A DNA stretch of 53,605 nt from Piromyces finnis. Its lineage: Eukaryota; Neocallimastigomycota; Neocallimastigomycetes; Neocallimastigales; Neocallimastigaceae. Within the stretch, counting starts at the first letter, position 1. Every line of letters begins with the position of its first letter. The DNA lies in NCBI GenBank assembly GCA_002104945.1, contig MCFH01000106.1, positions 1 through 53,605 on the forward strand, read 5' to 3'. Below are positions 33,001 to 42,658 of the stretch, in pieces. The notes beneath the pieces were generated by a model. The model did not search any database, was not told where the DNA came from, and was given only the letters and a program-made list of their open reading frames with translations. The translations under genes and the position numbers were made by a program.

Positions 33001-34040
33001 GCTTAAAAAAGTTGCTTAAAAAAGTTAACGAATGGGCGATGTATAATGAAATGGAATTTGGTATCAAAAAATGTTCAACGATGGTGATTCGTCCTGAATC
33101 AGTTGAAAATCAGAACAAGAGAGATCCAACATTCTACTTGGCAGGACAACCCATTCCAACTACTGATTGCTACACTTATCTTGGTGTTCCATTTGATAAG
33201 AATTTGTCTCTTAAACCAGTTATTAAAGCTCTTAATAATAAGGTTTTGAAAGGACTTTTTTCAGTCAGTAAATTCTTAAGAAACCCTAATATTCCTATTC
33301 CTTTTAAAAAGCTAGTACTTAACTCACAAGTGATCAGCAGAGTTTCGTACTTTGCACCATTACTTGGATCCAATAAAGCTAGGTCTAGAATTGCTCAGAA
33401 GCATGTTAACAAAGGAATACGGTGGGTTGCAGGAGTTCATAAAGCTGTATCGTTTATATCTCTATATTCTATTTCAAAAGATTTGGGTATTCCTCCATTG
33501 TCAGCCAAATGCGCATTAGCTCAGGTTAGATGTTTTAACAAGTGGAGAAACTCAAATTATATTATTTCACACCTTGTCAAGTACATTCCTAAATTTAGAA
33601 AATATACATGGTGCAAATCAAGTAGGACACTTGATAAAAAATTAAAGAAGCATGGAGATGTTAAAGCAGTTAAAAACTTTTATTTGAAAGATCTCAAAGG
33701 AAAATCAATCAAAGCTCAATACTATGACGATAATAAATTTATTGAAACTAAAGACTTTATTAAATTATGCTATGAGTACCCAGAGTTTGCCTATGGTTTC
33801 TACTGGCTTTTGAAAGCAAGAAGCGGATACAAGTTGGATGCTAGAGTTGCCAAAGCCGCTAAATTCGTTGATCCAGTTTGTCCTAACTACTGTCCATGTT
33901 GCAAGAGTGGAGATCAAAGTATTAAACATTGGTTATTAGATTGTCCAACATTTAGAGATATACGTATTAAATATTATGATTACATAGTCCAACTATTAAA
34001 TCTTTTCAATCAACGTAATTCCGATAGTCCTATCATTTAG
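30072..34040 (+). pseudogene. LINE polyprotein: endonuclease-reverse transcriptase, one nonsense codon
   Basis: A single frame of 1322 codons interrupted only by TAA at 32904-32906 (codon 945). Residues 1-120 form a basic globular N-terminal region of unknown family. Residues 125-235 are a Gln-rich then Asn/Ser-rich linker. Residues 237-470 are an exonuclease-endonuclease-phosphatase domain (SWNTNGW, QETG, GDFN near 377, SDHKPLL), which nicks target DNA. RT spans about 690-1010 with 'ASGPDGIP', 'FLDLRKAYDSV', 'GVRQGCPLSPILFN' and catalytic FADD at 964-967. A Cys/His cluster (CPCCKSGDQS, IKHWLLDCP) lies near 1270-1290. The stop removes FADD, so the copy is inactive unless read through. The homologous copy at 51187 is open over its visible part. 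Confidence 0.93.
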
Positions 34041-34043
34041 AAA

Positions 34044-34232
34044 AAGTATAAATAGAAGTGATTTGAATCAAAAAATTAAATAGTGTGTTTTTATTAACTT
34101 GTAACTTTAAAATTTAAAATTAAAAATAATTAATAATAAAAAAATTTATTCTAAATAAAATTAAACAAAATTTATCAACCTATAGGGAAATAAATAATAT
34201 TTTCTATATAAATTTTTATATAAATACACGTT
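34044..34232 (+). repeat. LTR-E fragment (end half)
   Basis: Plus-oriented end half of LTR-E, starting just at the TATA box (GTATAAATAG) and including GTGTGTTTTTATTAA and CAACCTATAGGGAAATAAAT, ending ACACGTTACA. It matches 44376-44594 in reverse complement. The missing start half is not on the other side of the LINE. Confidence 0.85.
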
Positions 34233-35523
34233 ACAATTATGTACAACCCTCTACCAAATATCCTCAAGGATAAAATATTAATGAGTTCTCAATACACACA
34301 GGAAACATTATATGAAATTATAAAAGATAGATATACTTTTATCTGCTACCAAATAGAATACAACAATAACCAAAACCACAATCAAAGAAGTAACAATTTT
34401 AACCTTAAAAACATGAGAAGAAATAATAATCCATCAGATCACTACTACCAGGAAGACTTACACAAATATTTGGAACTTAGAACGAAGGAAAATGACCAAT
34501 GTATTGACTGCAAAATATCAAAACTGAAGGCAAAACCTCATAATAAAGTTACTCCAAAAGCCTCTAATATCTTGGAAACAATCCATTCAGACATTATTGG
34601 TCCCATAACACCAACATCAATAGATGATATGAAATATATCATCACATTTATTGATGAATTCAGTAGGAAATCTTGGGTTTGTTTACTTAAAGAAAAGGCC
34701 GAAGCAACCAACACAATTTTAAACTTCTTAAAATACATAAATAATTATTTTGAAAACAATATAAAATTTTTCAAAAGTGATAATGGGCGCGAATTTAACA
34801 ATAAAAGAATAAAGAAATACTGCAGAAAGGTTGGTATCAAGAAGTTATTTTCTCCACCATATAATCCTGAAAATAATGGTATTGCCGAGAGATTCAACCA
34901 AACCATTATCAACTCCGCGAAGACCTTAATTTTTTGGGCCAAGCTTAGCTTAGATTTCTGGTCATATGCTGTAATTTATACAAATCACCTGTATAACATT
35001 TCACAAAGAAAGGGAATCTCAAATTTAATACCAAACGAAATTTTCTACAACAAAGTAGTAAACATTGATAAAATCAAGGTATTTGACTGTGTATCCTACT
35101 ATAACAAGATGAAAAATAAAACATCAAAATTTGAAACTAGCTCACAAAAAGGCATTTTTAGGTATAAAATTTAATAAAAATTGTTATATAATTATGGATA
35201 CACGTGATCAATCTATTCACTTAGTGAGAGAAGCTGCTTTTCTAGAAGAGAAGCCAGGAAATTTTACATTTAATAACCAACATAACATTAACAACCATCC
35301 AAACCACTACAATATATTCGAGAATTTCAACTCTGATATTAATCACACCGACGAAAAAATAAACAAGAACCTTAATGATGAAGTGGAAAATAACGCCACA
35401 TTTGAATACAATAGTAGTAATAATTCCAACAACAATAATGATATAAATAAAAATTATGACGCAACGAATGTTAATAGCAATATAACTTTTGAAAACAAGA
35501 TAAACAACCAGAATTTAGACAAT
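34233..35523 (+). pseudogene. Ty1/copia gag-integrase fragment
   Basis: 34239-34440 encodes a Gag-like piece. It is joined directly to a pre-integrase zinc segment (CIDCKISKLKAKPHNK) and a Ty1/copia integrase core: 'HSDIIGPITP' (first Asp), 'FKSDNGREFNN' (second Asp), 'NGIAERFNQT' (Glu). The zinc knuckle and protease are missing between the two parts, so there is an internal deletion. The frame changes near 35150 and ends in an Asn-rich linker (35131-35523), cut by the LTR-D at 35524. RT and RNase H are absent. Copia order (integrase before RT) is consistent with the truncation. Confidence 0.82.
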
Positions 35524-35932
35524 TGTAAAGAACTAATGTTCAATAAATAAAAACACAAATATATAAAAAGGAAAATAATAAAAGCAAATAAAAATTTTAT
35601 TATTGAACACTTAACAAAATTATAACAGGTTAGTGTTTAATAATTTTATTTTTATTATAAAATTTCTTTGTTAATAAAAACTCGAATTCCAAATAATTTT
35701 TTGAGAAATTTCACTCGTATTTATATAAATGTTTTTAAAAGTAAATTTATAAAAATTTTACAACTTAATTTTTTAAGCCAATCAGAAATTATCTTCTTTG
35801 GTAAAATTTCGTTATAAAATATTTTAATAATTAAAAAAAAGATATTAATGAGGTTTCGAACTCGAGTAGTTCAAACCAAGGTCTTAGTTACTAACCACTA
35901 AGACAGGTTACTAATTTCTATGATTCGTTACA
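35524..35932 (-). repeat. 3' LTR of element 4 (family D)
   Basis: A 409-base LTR on the minus strand from TGTAACGAATC (35932) to CTTTACA (35524). It includes the tRNA-like module (see 35843-35905) and the same TATA/start segments as the 5' LTR. It differs from the 5' LTR at several bases. Confidence 0.92.
35843..35905 (-). other. tRNA-like module in LTR-D U3
   Basis: Minus strand: stem TCTTAG/CTAAGA with loop TGGTTAGTAA, like a tRNA D arm, then about 25 bases later GTTCGAAAC, a perfect match to the polymerase III B-box consensus GWTCRANNC. The same arrangement recurs in LTR-E and in the diverged LTR near 14950. Confidence 0.6.
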
Positions 35933-36029
35933 TGGTCCTCCTCCAGGATTCGGATACCAGACGAATCAACTAAATTTATTTGTTACTTTATTATAAAAGA
36001 AATAATTGAAACGAGTGAATACATTTTGA

Positions 36030-36033
<4 letters not shown>

Positions 36034-36064
<31 letters not shown>
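36034..36064 (-). repeat. 31-base homopolymer in the element 4 3' UTR
   Basis: A run of T on the plus strand (A in element sense), about 110 bases past the gag-pol stop. It is analogous to the A run at 12509-12540 in element 2. Confidence 0.9.
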
Positions 36065-36072
<8 letters not shown>

Positions 36073-36176
36073 TGAATATTAAATTATAAATATATTTTTT
36101 CATTTTCTATTTTCTATTTTCTATTCTCTTTTTCTCTTATCAATTACTAATTTTTTTTTTAAATTAATAACTATTA

Positions 36177-39100
36177 CTAATGTGAATTATTAAAGTTGTT
36201 AATTAGTTCATCGCAGTTTAAATTACTTTCAGGTTCCCAAGATGCTTCTGAAAGCGGATAACCTTTACATTTTATTAGATATTGAATCTTCCCATAATGC
36301 TTTCTTTTATCAAGTATTTCTTCTACTTCGTATTCTTCTTCTTCATTTACTATTATAGGTGGAGGTGGATCTTTGATTCTTCCAAAACTATCTTCATAAT
36401 ACGGTTCTAGGTTTGAAACATGAACAATTGGGTAAATCTTCAGCGATTTTGGTAATTCTAATTTATAAGTGAGATTAGAGATTTTACTAATTATCCTAAA
36501 CGGGCCAAGTTTCCTAGGATTAAATTTTTTATTTCCTTTATGAATTATCAAGGAGCTATCCAACCATACTTTGTCACCAGTCTTGAATGTCGGAGGTTCT
36601 TGTCTATACTTGTCGGCGTATTTCTTTTGAACTTGGATGGCCTTCTTTAAGTTTTCTTTTAGTTTCTCCATTAGGTCTTCAAAGTCTCTTGTAAATTCTT
36701 CAGCTCTTGGAACATTCGTTTGGTCAGGAATTACCGGAGAGTATTTTGGGTGATAACCATAATTTAGGAAGAATGGTGAGAATTTTGTTGAGTCTTGAAC
36801 AGCATTATTGTAACTGAATTCTGCCAATGGAAGAAAGTTGATCCAGTTTGTTCCTTTATAATTAGAAAAGCATCTTAAATATTGTTCAACAACGGAGTTT
36901 ACCCTCTCCGTTTGGCCATTGGATTGATGATGATATGGTGAAGAATATTTAACATTGACGTCCAAAGATTGGCAAATAGATTTCCAAAATTTCGAAGTGA
37001 ATTGCGCGCCTCTATCGGAAATAATTTCAGAGGGGAGACCGTGAATTTTGAAAATATAATTCAAAAAAGCAAAAGCAGTATCAGAAGCAGAAGGAATACC
37101 TTTAAAGGGAATGAGGTGGCACATTTTAGTAAGGCGGTCAACTACAACAAGAATAGTGTTAAATCCATCCGAAGGAGGGAGGTCAGTAATGAAATCCATA
37201 GAAATAGAAGCCCAAGGATGGTCACTAATCTCAAGGGGTTGAAGTAAACCATATGGTTTATGACGAGAAGGCTTGGAGCGGCAACAAATCTCGCAAGATC
37301 GGATATAATTCTTAACATCAATAGAAATGGATGGCCACCAAAAGTCACGAGAGATCAAAGAAATAGTTTTGCGGATACCAAAATGACCGGCAGAGGGGGA
37401 ATCATGACAGAGTTTCAAAACGGAGGGACGGCATTTTAAAGGGACATAGATTCTATTATCAAAAAGAAGAAAACTATTACTAAGAGAGAATTTATTACTT
37501 TGTGGATGTGGAGCTGGGAGATTCTTATTTTCAAGAAAATTGCAAATGTCAATGTAAAAAGAGTCGTTCACATATTCAGATAATATTTCATCATTAAGAG
37601 AAGAAATGGAACAAATCAAAGCGCAGAAATTCTCAGGGCGTAAAACCGAAAAAGGAGCATCAGAAGGAAGAGAGGAATCTATATAATCAGGTCTTCGTGA
37701 AAGCGCATCAGGTTTACCATTTGATGAACCAGAGCGGTAGAGAATTTTAAAGTTAAATTCGGAAAGGAAAAGGGCCCAACGAACGAGACGTTGTGACATT
37801 TTTTCCGGTTTCTTTTGATATAGTAAGTTTCGATGATCTGAATAAATAGTAAACGGGGTTAAAGCACCTTTGAGAAAATGTCGCCAAGTCTCAAGAGCAT
37901 TAACAATAGCTAAAAGTTCTTTATCGTATATAGGATAGTTTCTTTCAGCGGAAGTAAGAGATCTTGAATAGAAAGCGACAGGATGGATCATTTTATCATC
38001 AGGAGATTTTTGAGACAGAACTGCTCCTATAGCAAAGTTGCTAGAGTCGGTTTCAACAATAAAGGGAAGATCACGATTTGGATGAGACAGGATGGGAGCA
38101 GATGAAATTAATGATTTAATGGTATTAAATGCATCAAGAACTTCAGAGGAAAAATCAAATTTAACGTTTTTACGAAGTAGTCTGTGAAGGGGTTGTGCAA
38201 CTTTGGCAAAATTAGGAATAAACCGACTATAGTAGTTGGCTAGGCCAATAAAAGATTGAACTTCCTTGACACTGGACGGAACTGGCCAATTAATAATAGC
38301 AGAAACTTTATTGGGGTCCATATGTACACCTTCAGAGGATATCCGATGACCAAGGAAATCAATAGAGAAAACAAAGAATTCACACTTTTCAAGCTTAGCA
38401 TAAAGACCAGCATTTCTTAAGCGATCCAGGACTTCGATAACGTGCTTAATGTGGAATTTATGGTTTTCAGAAAAAATAATTAAATCGTCAATATATGAAT
38501 AAACAAAAATCCCTAGAATATTTTCCAGAACATCATTGATAAAATGCTGAAAAACAGCCGGGGCGTTTTTCAGTCCGAATGGCATTACCAGGTATTCAAA
38601 GTGGCCGAATTTGCAGGTGAAAGCTGTTTTATATTCATCACCCTTTTTGATTCGGACCAAGTTATATGCTGATCGTAAATCCAATTTTGAGAAGATTTTC
38701 GCTTTACCAAGATGCTCTAGCATATCTTGAATCAGAGGTAGAGGATAGGAATCTCTAATGGTAATTTTGTTGAGTTCCCTATAATCTTGACAAAGACGGA
38801 GTTCACCATTCTTTTTAGGGACGAAAAGTACAGGCGCACCAGCAGGAGATTTGGATTTCCTAATGAAACCCTTTTTGAGGTTTTCATCGATATAATCCTT
38901 CAAAACTCTTGTTTCTTCGTCTGTTAGTGGGTAGATTGGTCCATAAAATAGCTTGGCATTTTCGATTAGGTTTATTTGGCAATCATAAGGACGATGAGGT
39001 GGTAATTGATCAGCAGAAGATTCGCTAAAGACGTCCATATATGATTCTAATTCCTTCGGAAGTTTAGTAATAGGATTTGAGTCTTTAAGAGAGTTTTTTG

Positions 39101-40541
39101 GTGAATAAGAATCAACTTTAGAAAGAGATATATTAGAAGCCATGACAGTACAAGTCTCTTGTGATAAAGGATCGTTAACAGATTCATTGTTAATTAAGAC
39201 GGATTTAGAACGATTTTCTTTGGGATTACGAGAATGAGATAACTTAGAATTTGAAAAAGAAGATTTAGGTTTGTCAATAAAAATAGGCAAAGAAACGGAA
39301 GAAGAGATATTGCAATCAGTAGAAAAAACAGAAGTTTCCTGATGGAATTCGGGAACATTTGAAGGGAGAGTCATACAATGATCCAAGCAATATGAAGAAC
39401 CAAAAGATAATTTATTATTTTCAAAGTCAATACTTGGGTTATGTTCCTTAAGCCAACGTAGACCTAGAATACAAGGATATACAGGTAGATCAGTAACGTA
39501 AAAGACAGTACGGCATAGGTGATCCATGTAGCGAAGATTAAGAGGTGGAGTAACTCCGAACAGTTTTTGGCTACCACCAATACCGAATACGTTGGGTAAA
39601 TCTTCTTCATAGTGGTAGGGAATATTGTGATCGTTGCAATAGTCGACATCTATTAGATTAAGTGTAGAAACGGAGTCTATAAGAATTTTTGTGTCTAGTT
39701 CAAACGATAGTTTAAAATTTGAGGTTACCCTATCTTGTTGATTTTTCTTGGAATTGGTAGAATTATTTTGTAGAGAAACTAAAGATTCGAATGCTGAGTT
39801 TTTATTTCTTCTCTTATGACAATCTTTCAGTTGGTGTCCTGGAGATCCACAATAGACACATAAGTTTTCCTTACTTCTTCTTTCTTTTTCTTCCTTGGAT
39901 AACGGACCAAAGTATCTTTTCTTCTTGGGATGTTCTTTTAGATTTGTGGAAGCCTTTCTGGAGCCATTGCTGGAATTAGAACTTGGTCCCTTAGAATTTT
40001 TGTCAAAAAATAATCCCCTGGTAGCAAGTCTGGAGTCTATTCTAGCTGCAATAGTTTGGAGGGAAAACAAATCTCTTGGTCCTGGGAACATCTCTAATAT
40101 CTTCATTGCAACTTCTTGGTTGAGCCCAGCGATAAAAGCATCCATCTTAGCCTCTTCATTCCAGTTAGATTCATCAGAGTATTTGTTAAATTCAAGGATG
40201 TATCCTCTGATGCCGCCCAAACGATGTTGCTTGAGAGTACGTAGCATTTGATTGGCTACGTAGACTGCATCATTGTTCCCATAGAACGCCTTTAGTCTTT
40301 CCTTGAATGCTTGGTAGTTGGTCAGACATGGATCATGGTTGTCAATAAGCGTAGCGGCCCAATTTAATGCATTTCCATAAAGGCGAGAAATCAAGTAGAT
40401 AACCTTGCTCTCTTCATCTTGATATCTTTCGGGATAAAGGAGAAAAACAAGTTCTATTTTGGCTAAGAAACCTTTGAGATATTTTCTGTCTCCTGCGAAA
40501 CCGTCTTTTAGTGAGGCGTTATCAAATATTTGTCCTTCCAT
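36177..40541 (-). CDS. Gag-Pol polyprotein of element 4, two key residues changed
   Basis: An uninterrupted frame of 1454 residues closely related to element 2. Gag at about 1-180; zinc knuckle C228, C231, H236, C241; protease at about 280-380; RT with YIDD; RNase H; integrase with HHCC module and DDE residues ('[10 protein letters not shown]', 'SDRGAQF', 'GQTERVN'); chromodomain at the C-terminus. Two defects stand out. The protease active site reads D289-S290-V291 where elements 1, 2, 3 and 5 have DSG (codon 39671-39669 is GTT). The chromodomain aromatic-cage Trp of the WKGYP motif is Cys1425 (codon 36269-36267 is TGT). Each is a one-base change. A Gly-to-Val change next to the catalytic Asp should disable a retropepsin. 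Confidence 0.95.
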   Translation of the reverse strand: MEGQIFDNASLKDGFAGDRKYLKGFLAKIELVFLLYPERYQDEESKVIYLISRLYGNALNWAATLIDNHDPCLTNYQAFKERLKAFYGNNDAVYVANQMLRTLKQHRLGGIRGYILEFNKYSDESNWNEEAKMDAFIAGLNQEVAMKILEMFPGPRDLFSLQTIAARIDSRLATRGLFFDKNSKGPSSNSSNGSRKASTNLKEHPKKKRYFGPLSKEEKERRSKENLCVYCGSPGHQLKDCHKRRNKNSAFESLVSLQNNSTNSKKNQQDRVTSNFKLSFELDTKILIDSVSTLNLIDVDYCNDHNIPYHYEEDLPNVFGIGGSQKLFGVTPPLNLRYMDHLCRTVFYVTDLPVYPCILGLRWLKEHNPSIDFENNKLSFGSSYCLDHCMTLPSNVPEFHQETSVFSTDCNISSSVSLPIFIDKPKSSFSNSKLSHSRNPKENRSKSVLINNESVNDPLSQETCTVMASNISLSKVDSYSPKNSLKDSNPITKLPKELESYMDVFSESSADQLPPHRPYDCQINLIENAKLFYGPIYPLTDEETRVLKDYIDENLKKGFIRKSKSPAGAPVLFVPKKNGELRLCQDYRELNKITIRDSYPLPLIQDMLEHLGKAKIFSKLDLRSAYNLVRIKKGDEYKTAFTCKFGHFEYLVMPFGLKNAPAVFQHFINDVLENILGIFVYSYIDDLIIFSENHKFHIKHVIEVLDRLRNAGLYAKLEKCEFFVFSIDFLGHRISSEGVHMDPNKVSAIINWPVPSSVKEVQSFIGLANYYSRFIPNFAKVAQPLHRLLRKNVKFDFSSEVLDAFNTIKSLISSAPILSHPNRDLPFIVETDSSNFAIGAVLSQKSPDDKMIHPVAFYSRSLTSAERNYPIYDKELLAIVNALETWRHFLKGALTPFTIYSDHRNLLYQKKPEKMSQRLVRWALFLSEFNFKILYRSGSSNGKPDALSRRPDYIDSSLPSDAPFSVLRPENFCALICSISSLNDEILSEYVNDSFYIDICNFLENKNLPAPHPQSNKFSLSNSFLLFDNRIYVPLKCRPSVLKLCHDSPSAGHFGIRKTISLISRDFWWPSISIDVKNYIRSCEICCRSKPSRHKPYGLLQPLEISDHPWASISMDFITDLPPSDGFNTILVVVDRLTKMCHLIPFKGIPSASDTAFAFLNYIFKIHGLPSEIISDRGAQFTSKFWKSICQSLDVNVKYSSPYHHQSNGQTERVNSVVEQYLRCFSNYKGTNWINFLPLAEFSYNNAVQDSTKFSPFFLNYGYHPKYSPVIPDQTNVPRAEEFTRDFEDLMEKLKENLKKAIQVQKKYADKYRQEPPTFKTGDKVWLDSSLIIHKGNKKFNPRKLGPFRIISKISNLTYKLELPKSLKIYPIVHVSNLEPYYEDSFGRIKDPPPPIIVNEEEEYEVEEILDKRKHYGKIQYLIKCKGYPLSEASWEPESNLNCDELINNFNNSH

Positions 40542-41238
40542 TAAAATTAAAAAATATAATTGTTTGAAAATAAAAATTATGTAAATAAGATAAAGTTATG
40601 TTTGAAGAAATTAAGAAAGAAAAAAAAAAAAAAAATTAAATCTTTATTATTATTTATTGATTAAAATATTTTAAATATAGACAAAGAGTCAAATTAAATA
40701 GTATTGGACCATCAAATATTTAATTTTATTAGTATTCAATACTAGGTCCCTTGTAGCTCTTTGTTGATAACGTAGATATTATCAATTGTTAATATTGGAA
40801 ATGAAAATTTTCAATAAAAGGAATTAACGGTATTAGTTTCTTTATTGTCACTTACTTAATTAAGCGGAAAGAAAAAAATAGGTTTAATTCCCCGATTATT
40901 AATAATATCTAAACAACAAAGTATTACGTATAGGTGTCCAACTATCCACGCTAAGGGAGTTATTGAATCCTAACTTCTTTGTTATTTTATTATATTTTTC
41001 AAAAAATAATAAATAAAATTTAATTTTATTTATTAAAAGTAGAAAACGTTTTATTAGAAAATGAATTTTTTCTTTATTATTAAATTAAGCGTCCTGGCGC
41101 TCCCCTTATAATAACTGTGGGTTTTACTTTTGTTTTCAGTACCCTTATTGTTAAAATAAGCTTCACTGACTTACTTAATTTTTTAATAAATTAAAAATTC
41201 TTCCTTTTTTAAACACTAAGGTGTTATTATATATTTTA
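40542..41238 (-). other. Leader of element 4
   Basis: About 700 bases of untranslated leader between primer site and gag-pol. It contains a purine-rich A run near 40620 and no frame of note. Confidence 0.6.
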
Positions 41239-41249
41239 GGAGTTTTTAT
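41239..41249 (-). other. Self-priming primer-binding site, element 4
   Basis: Minus strand ATAAAAACTCC abuts the LTR end. Its first 10 bases pair exactly with GAGTTTTTAT inside the LTR (41409-41400, minus). Confidence 0.8.
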
Positions 41250-41651
41250 TGTAAAGAACTAATATTCAATAAATAAAAACACAAATATATAAAAAGGAAA
41301 ATAATAAAAGCAAATAAAAATTTTATTATTGAACACTTAACAAAATTATAACAGGTTAGTGTTTAATAATTTTATTTTTATTATAAAATTTTTTTGTTAA
41401 TAAAAACTCGAATTAAAAATAATTTTTTGAGAAATTTCACTCGTATTTATATAAAAATTTTTAAAAGTAAATTTATAAAAATTTTACAACTTAATTTTTT
41501 AAGCCAATCAGAAATCATCTTCTTTGGTAAAATTTCGTTATAAAATATTTTAATAATTAAAAAAAGATATTAATGAGGTTTCGAACTCGAGTAGTTCAAA
41601 CCAAGGTCTTAGTTACTAACCACTAAGACAGGTTACTAATTTCTATGATTT
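41250..41651 (-). repeat. 5' LTR of element 4 (family D), main part
   Basis: Family D LTR from its CTTTACA end (41250) to the point of the LTR-C insertion. Its first bases (TGTAACG on minus) are displaced to 42652-42658 on the far side of the two LTR-C copies. Confidence 0.88.
41400..41451 (-). promoter_or_regulatory. LTR-D promoter: TATA box and predicted start
   Basis: TATAAATA on the minus strand at 41451-41444; predicted start segment GAGTTTTTAT at 41409-41400. Spacing is 42 bases. The LTR-C insertions lie upstream of the TATA box and could affect upstream control without touching the start site. Confidence 0.65.
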
Positions 41652-42646
41652 TGTAAGAAATATTTGTGGCCATAAGTTTGCCCACAAATATTTCAATTGA
41701 AACCATATATTCTGGTCACCATTTATTGGCCAGATATATATAACCATATATTAATGGTTATTAATTAAATAGGAAGTTTATTTCCTTTACCCAATCAAGT
41801 GGTAAAGAAAATAAACTAATATAGTTAAATAGTGTAATTAAAACTAACGTTAAATACTTTAGCGTTAGTATTAAAGTAAATTAATAGCTATAATAATAAT
41901 TAATGTATTATAATTATAATAAATAAATAAAAGATATAATTAAAATATAATTATTTAAGTAAAAGTTATTTCATAAAATATTTATATAAGTGTTTATATT
42001 TATTTTAGTGTTATAATATTTATTTTCTTTCTTTTATTATTTTTTATAAAACTTTATTTAGTTATTAACTCGTATAGAGAGGTAATAACTAACTTAATTA
42101 ACTAATTAGTAACTTATTAACTAATAATATAAAAAACCTTTTACAGATTTGTAAGAAATATTTGTGGCCATAAGTTTGCCCACAAATATTTCAATTGAAA
42201 CCATATATTCTGGTTAACATTTATTGGCCAGAAATATGCATAACCATATATTAATGGTTATTAAATAAATACAAAGTTTATTTACTTCACCCAATCAAGT
42301 GGTCTAGTAAATAAACTATTATAGTTAAATAGTATAGTCTAAACTAACGTTAAATACTTTAGCGTTAGTATTAAAGTAAATTAATAGCTATAATAATAAT
42401 TAATGTATATAATTATAACTAATAAATAAAAGATAATAATTATAAATAATTATTTAAGTAAATAATATTTCATATTAATATTTATTTGTTTTATATTTAT
42501 TTTTGTGTTATAATATTTATTTTAGTTCTTTTATTATTTTTTATAAAACTTTATTTAGTTATTAACTCGTATAGAGAGGTAATAACTAACTTAATTAACT
42601 TGTTATATTTAACCTATTAACTAATATATAATAAAAACCTTTTACA
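41652..42646 (+). repeat. Two tandem LTRs of family C inside LTR-D
   Basis: Copies at 41652-42145 and 42150-42646, separated by GATT. The pair is bounded by TGATT at 41646-41650 (plus one extra T) and at 42647-42651, the expected 5-base target duplication. Each starts TGTAAGAAATATTTG and ends CCTTTTACA. A pair of direct LTRs with only 4 bases between them can arise by a second insertion at the LTR edge or by internal deletion of a whole element. Confidence 0.88.
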
Positions 42647-42658
42647 TGATTCGTTACA

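Larger units (their letters stand above)
29290..34040 (+). mobile_element. LINE (non-LTR retrotransposon) copy 1
   Basis: The 5' untranslated region starts at about 29290 (shared with copy 2 at 50289) and is followed by one long frame, 30072-34040. The 3' end is abrupt: four bases after the stop codon the sequence is LTR-E, with no poly(A) tail. The element therefore lacks its own 3' end or inserted there without a tail. Confidence 0.85.
35524..42658 (-). mobile_element. Ty3/gypsy element 4 (LTR-D)
   Basis: Minus-strand element with 3' LTR at 35524-35932, a complete gag-pol frame (40541-36177), primer site (41249-41239), and a 5' LTR (41250-41651 plus 42652-42658) that is itself interrupted by two LTR-C copies. 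Outer flanks are ACAAT in a copia fragment on the left and GTCCA in element 5 on the right; they do not match and belong to different host elements. This suggests recombination between two D insertions. A polypurine tract (GGAGGAGGA on minus) precedes the 3' LTR. Confidence 0.9.
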
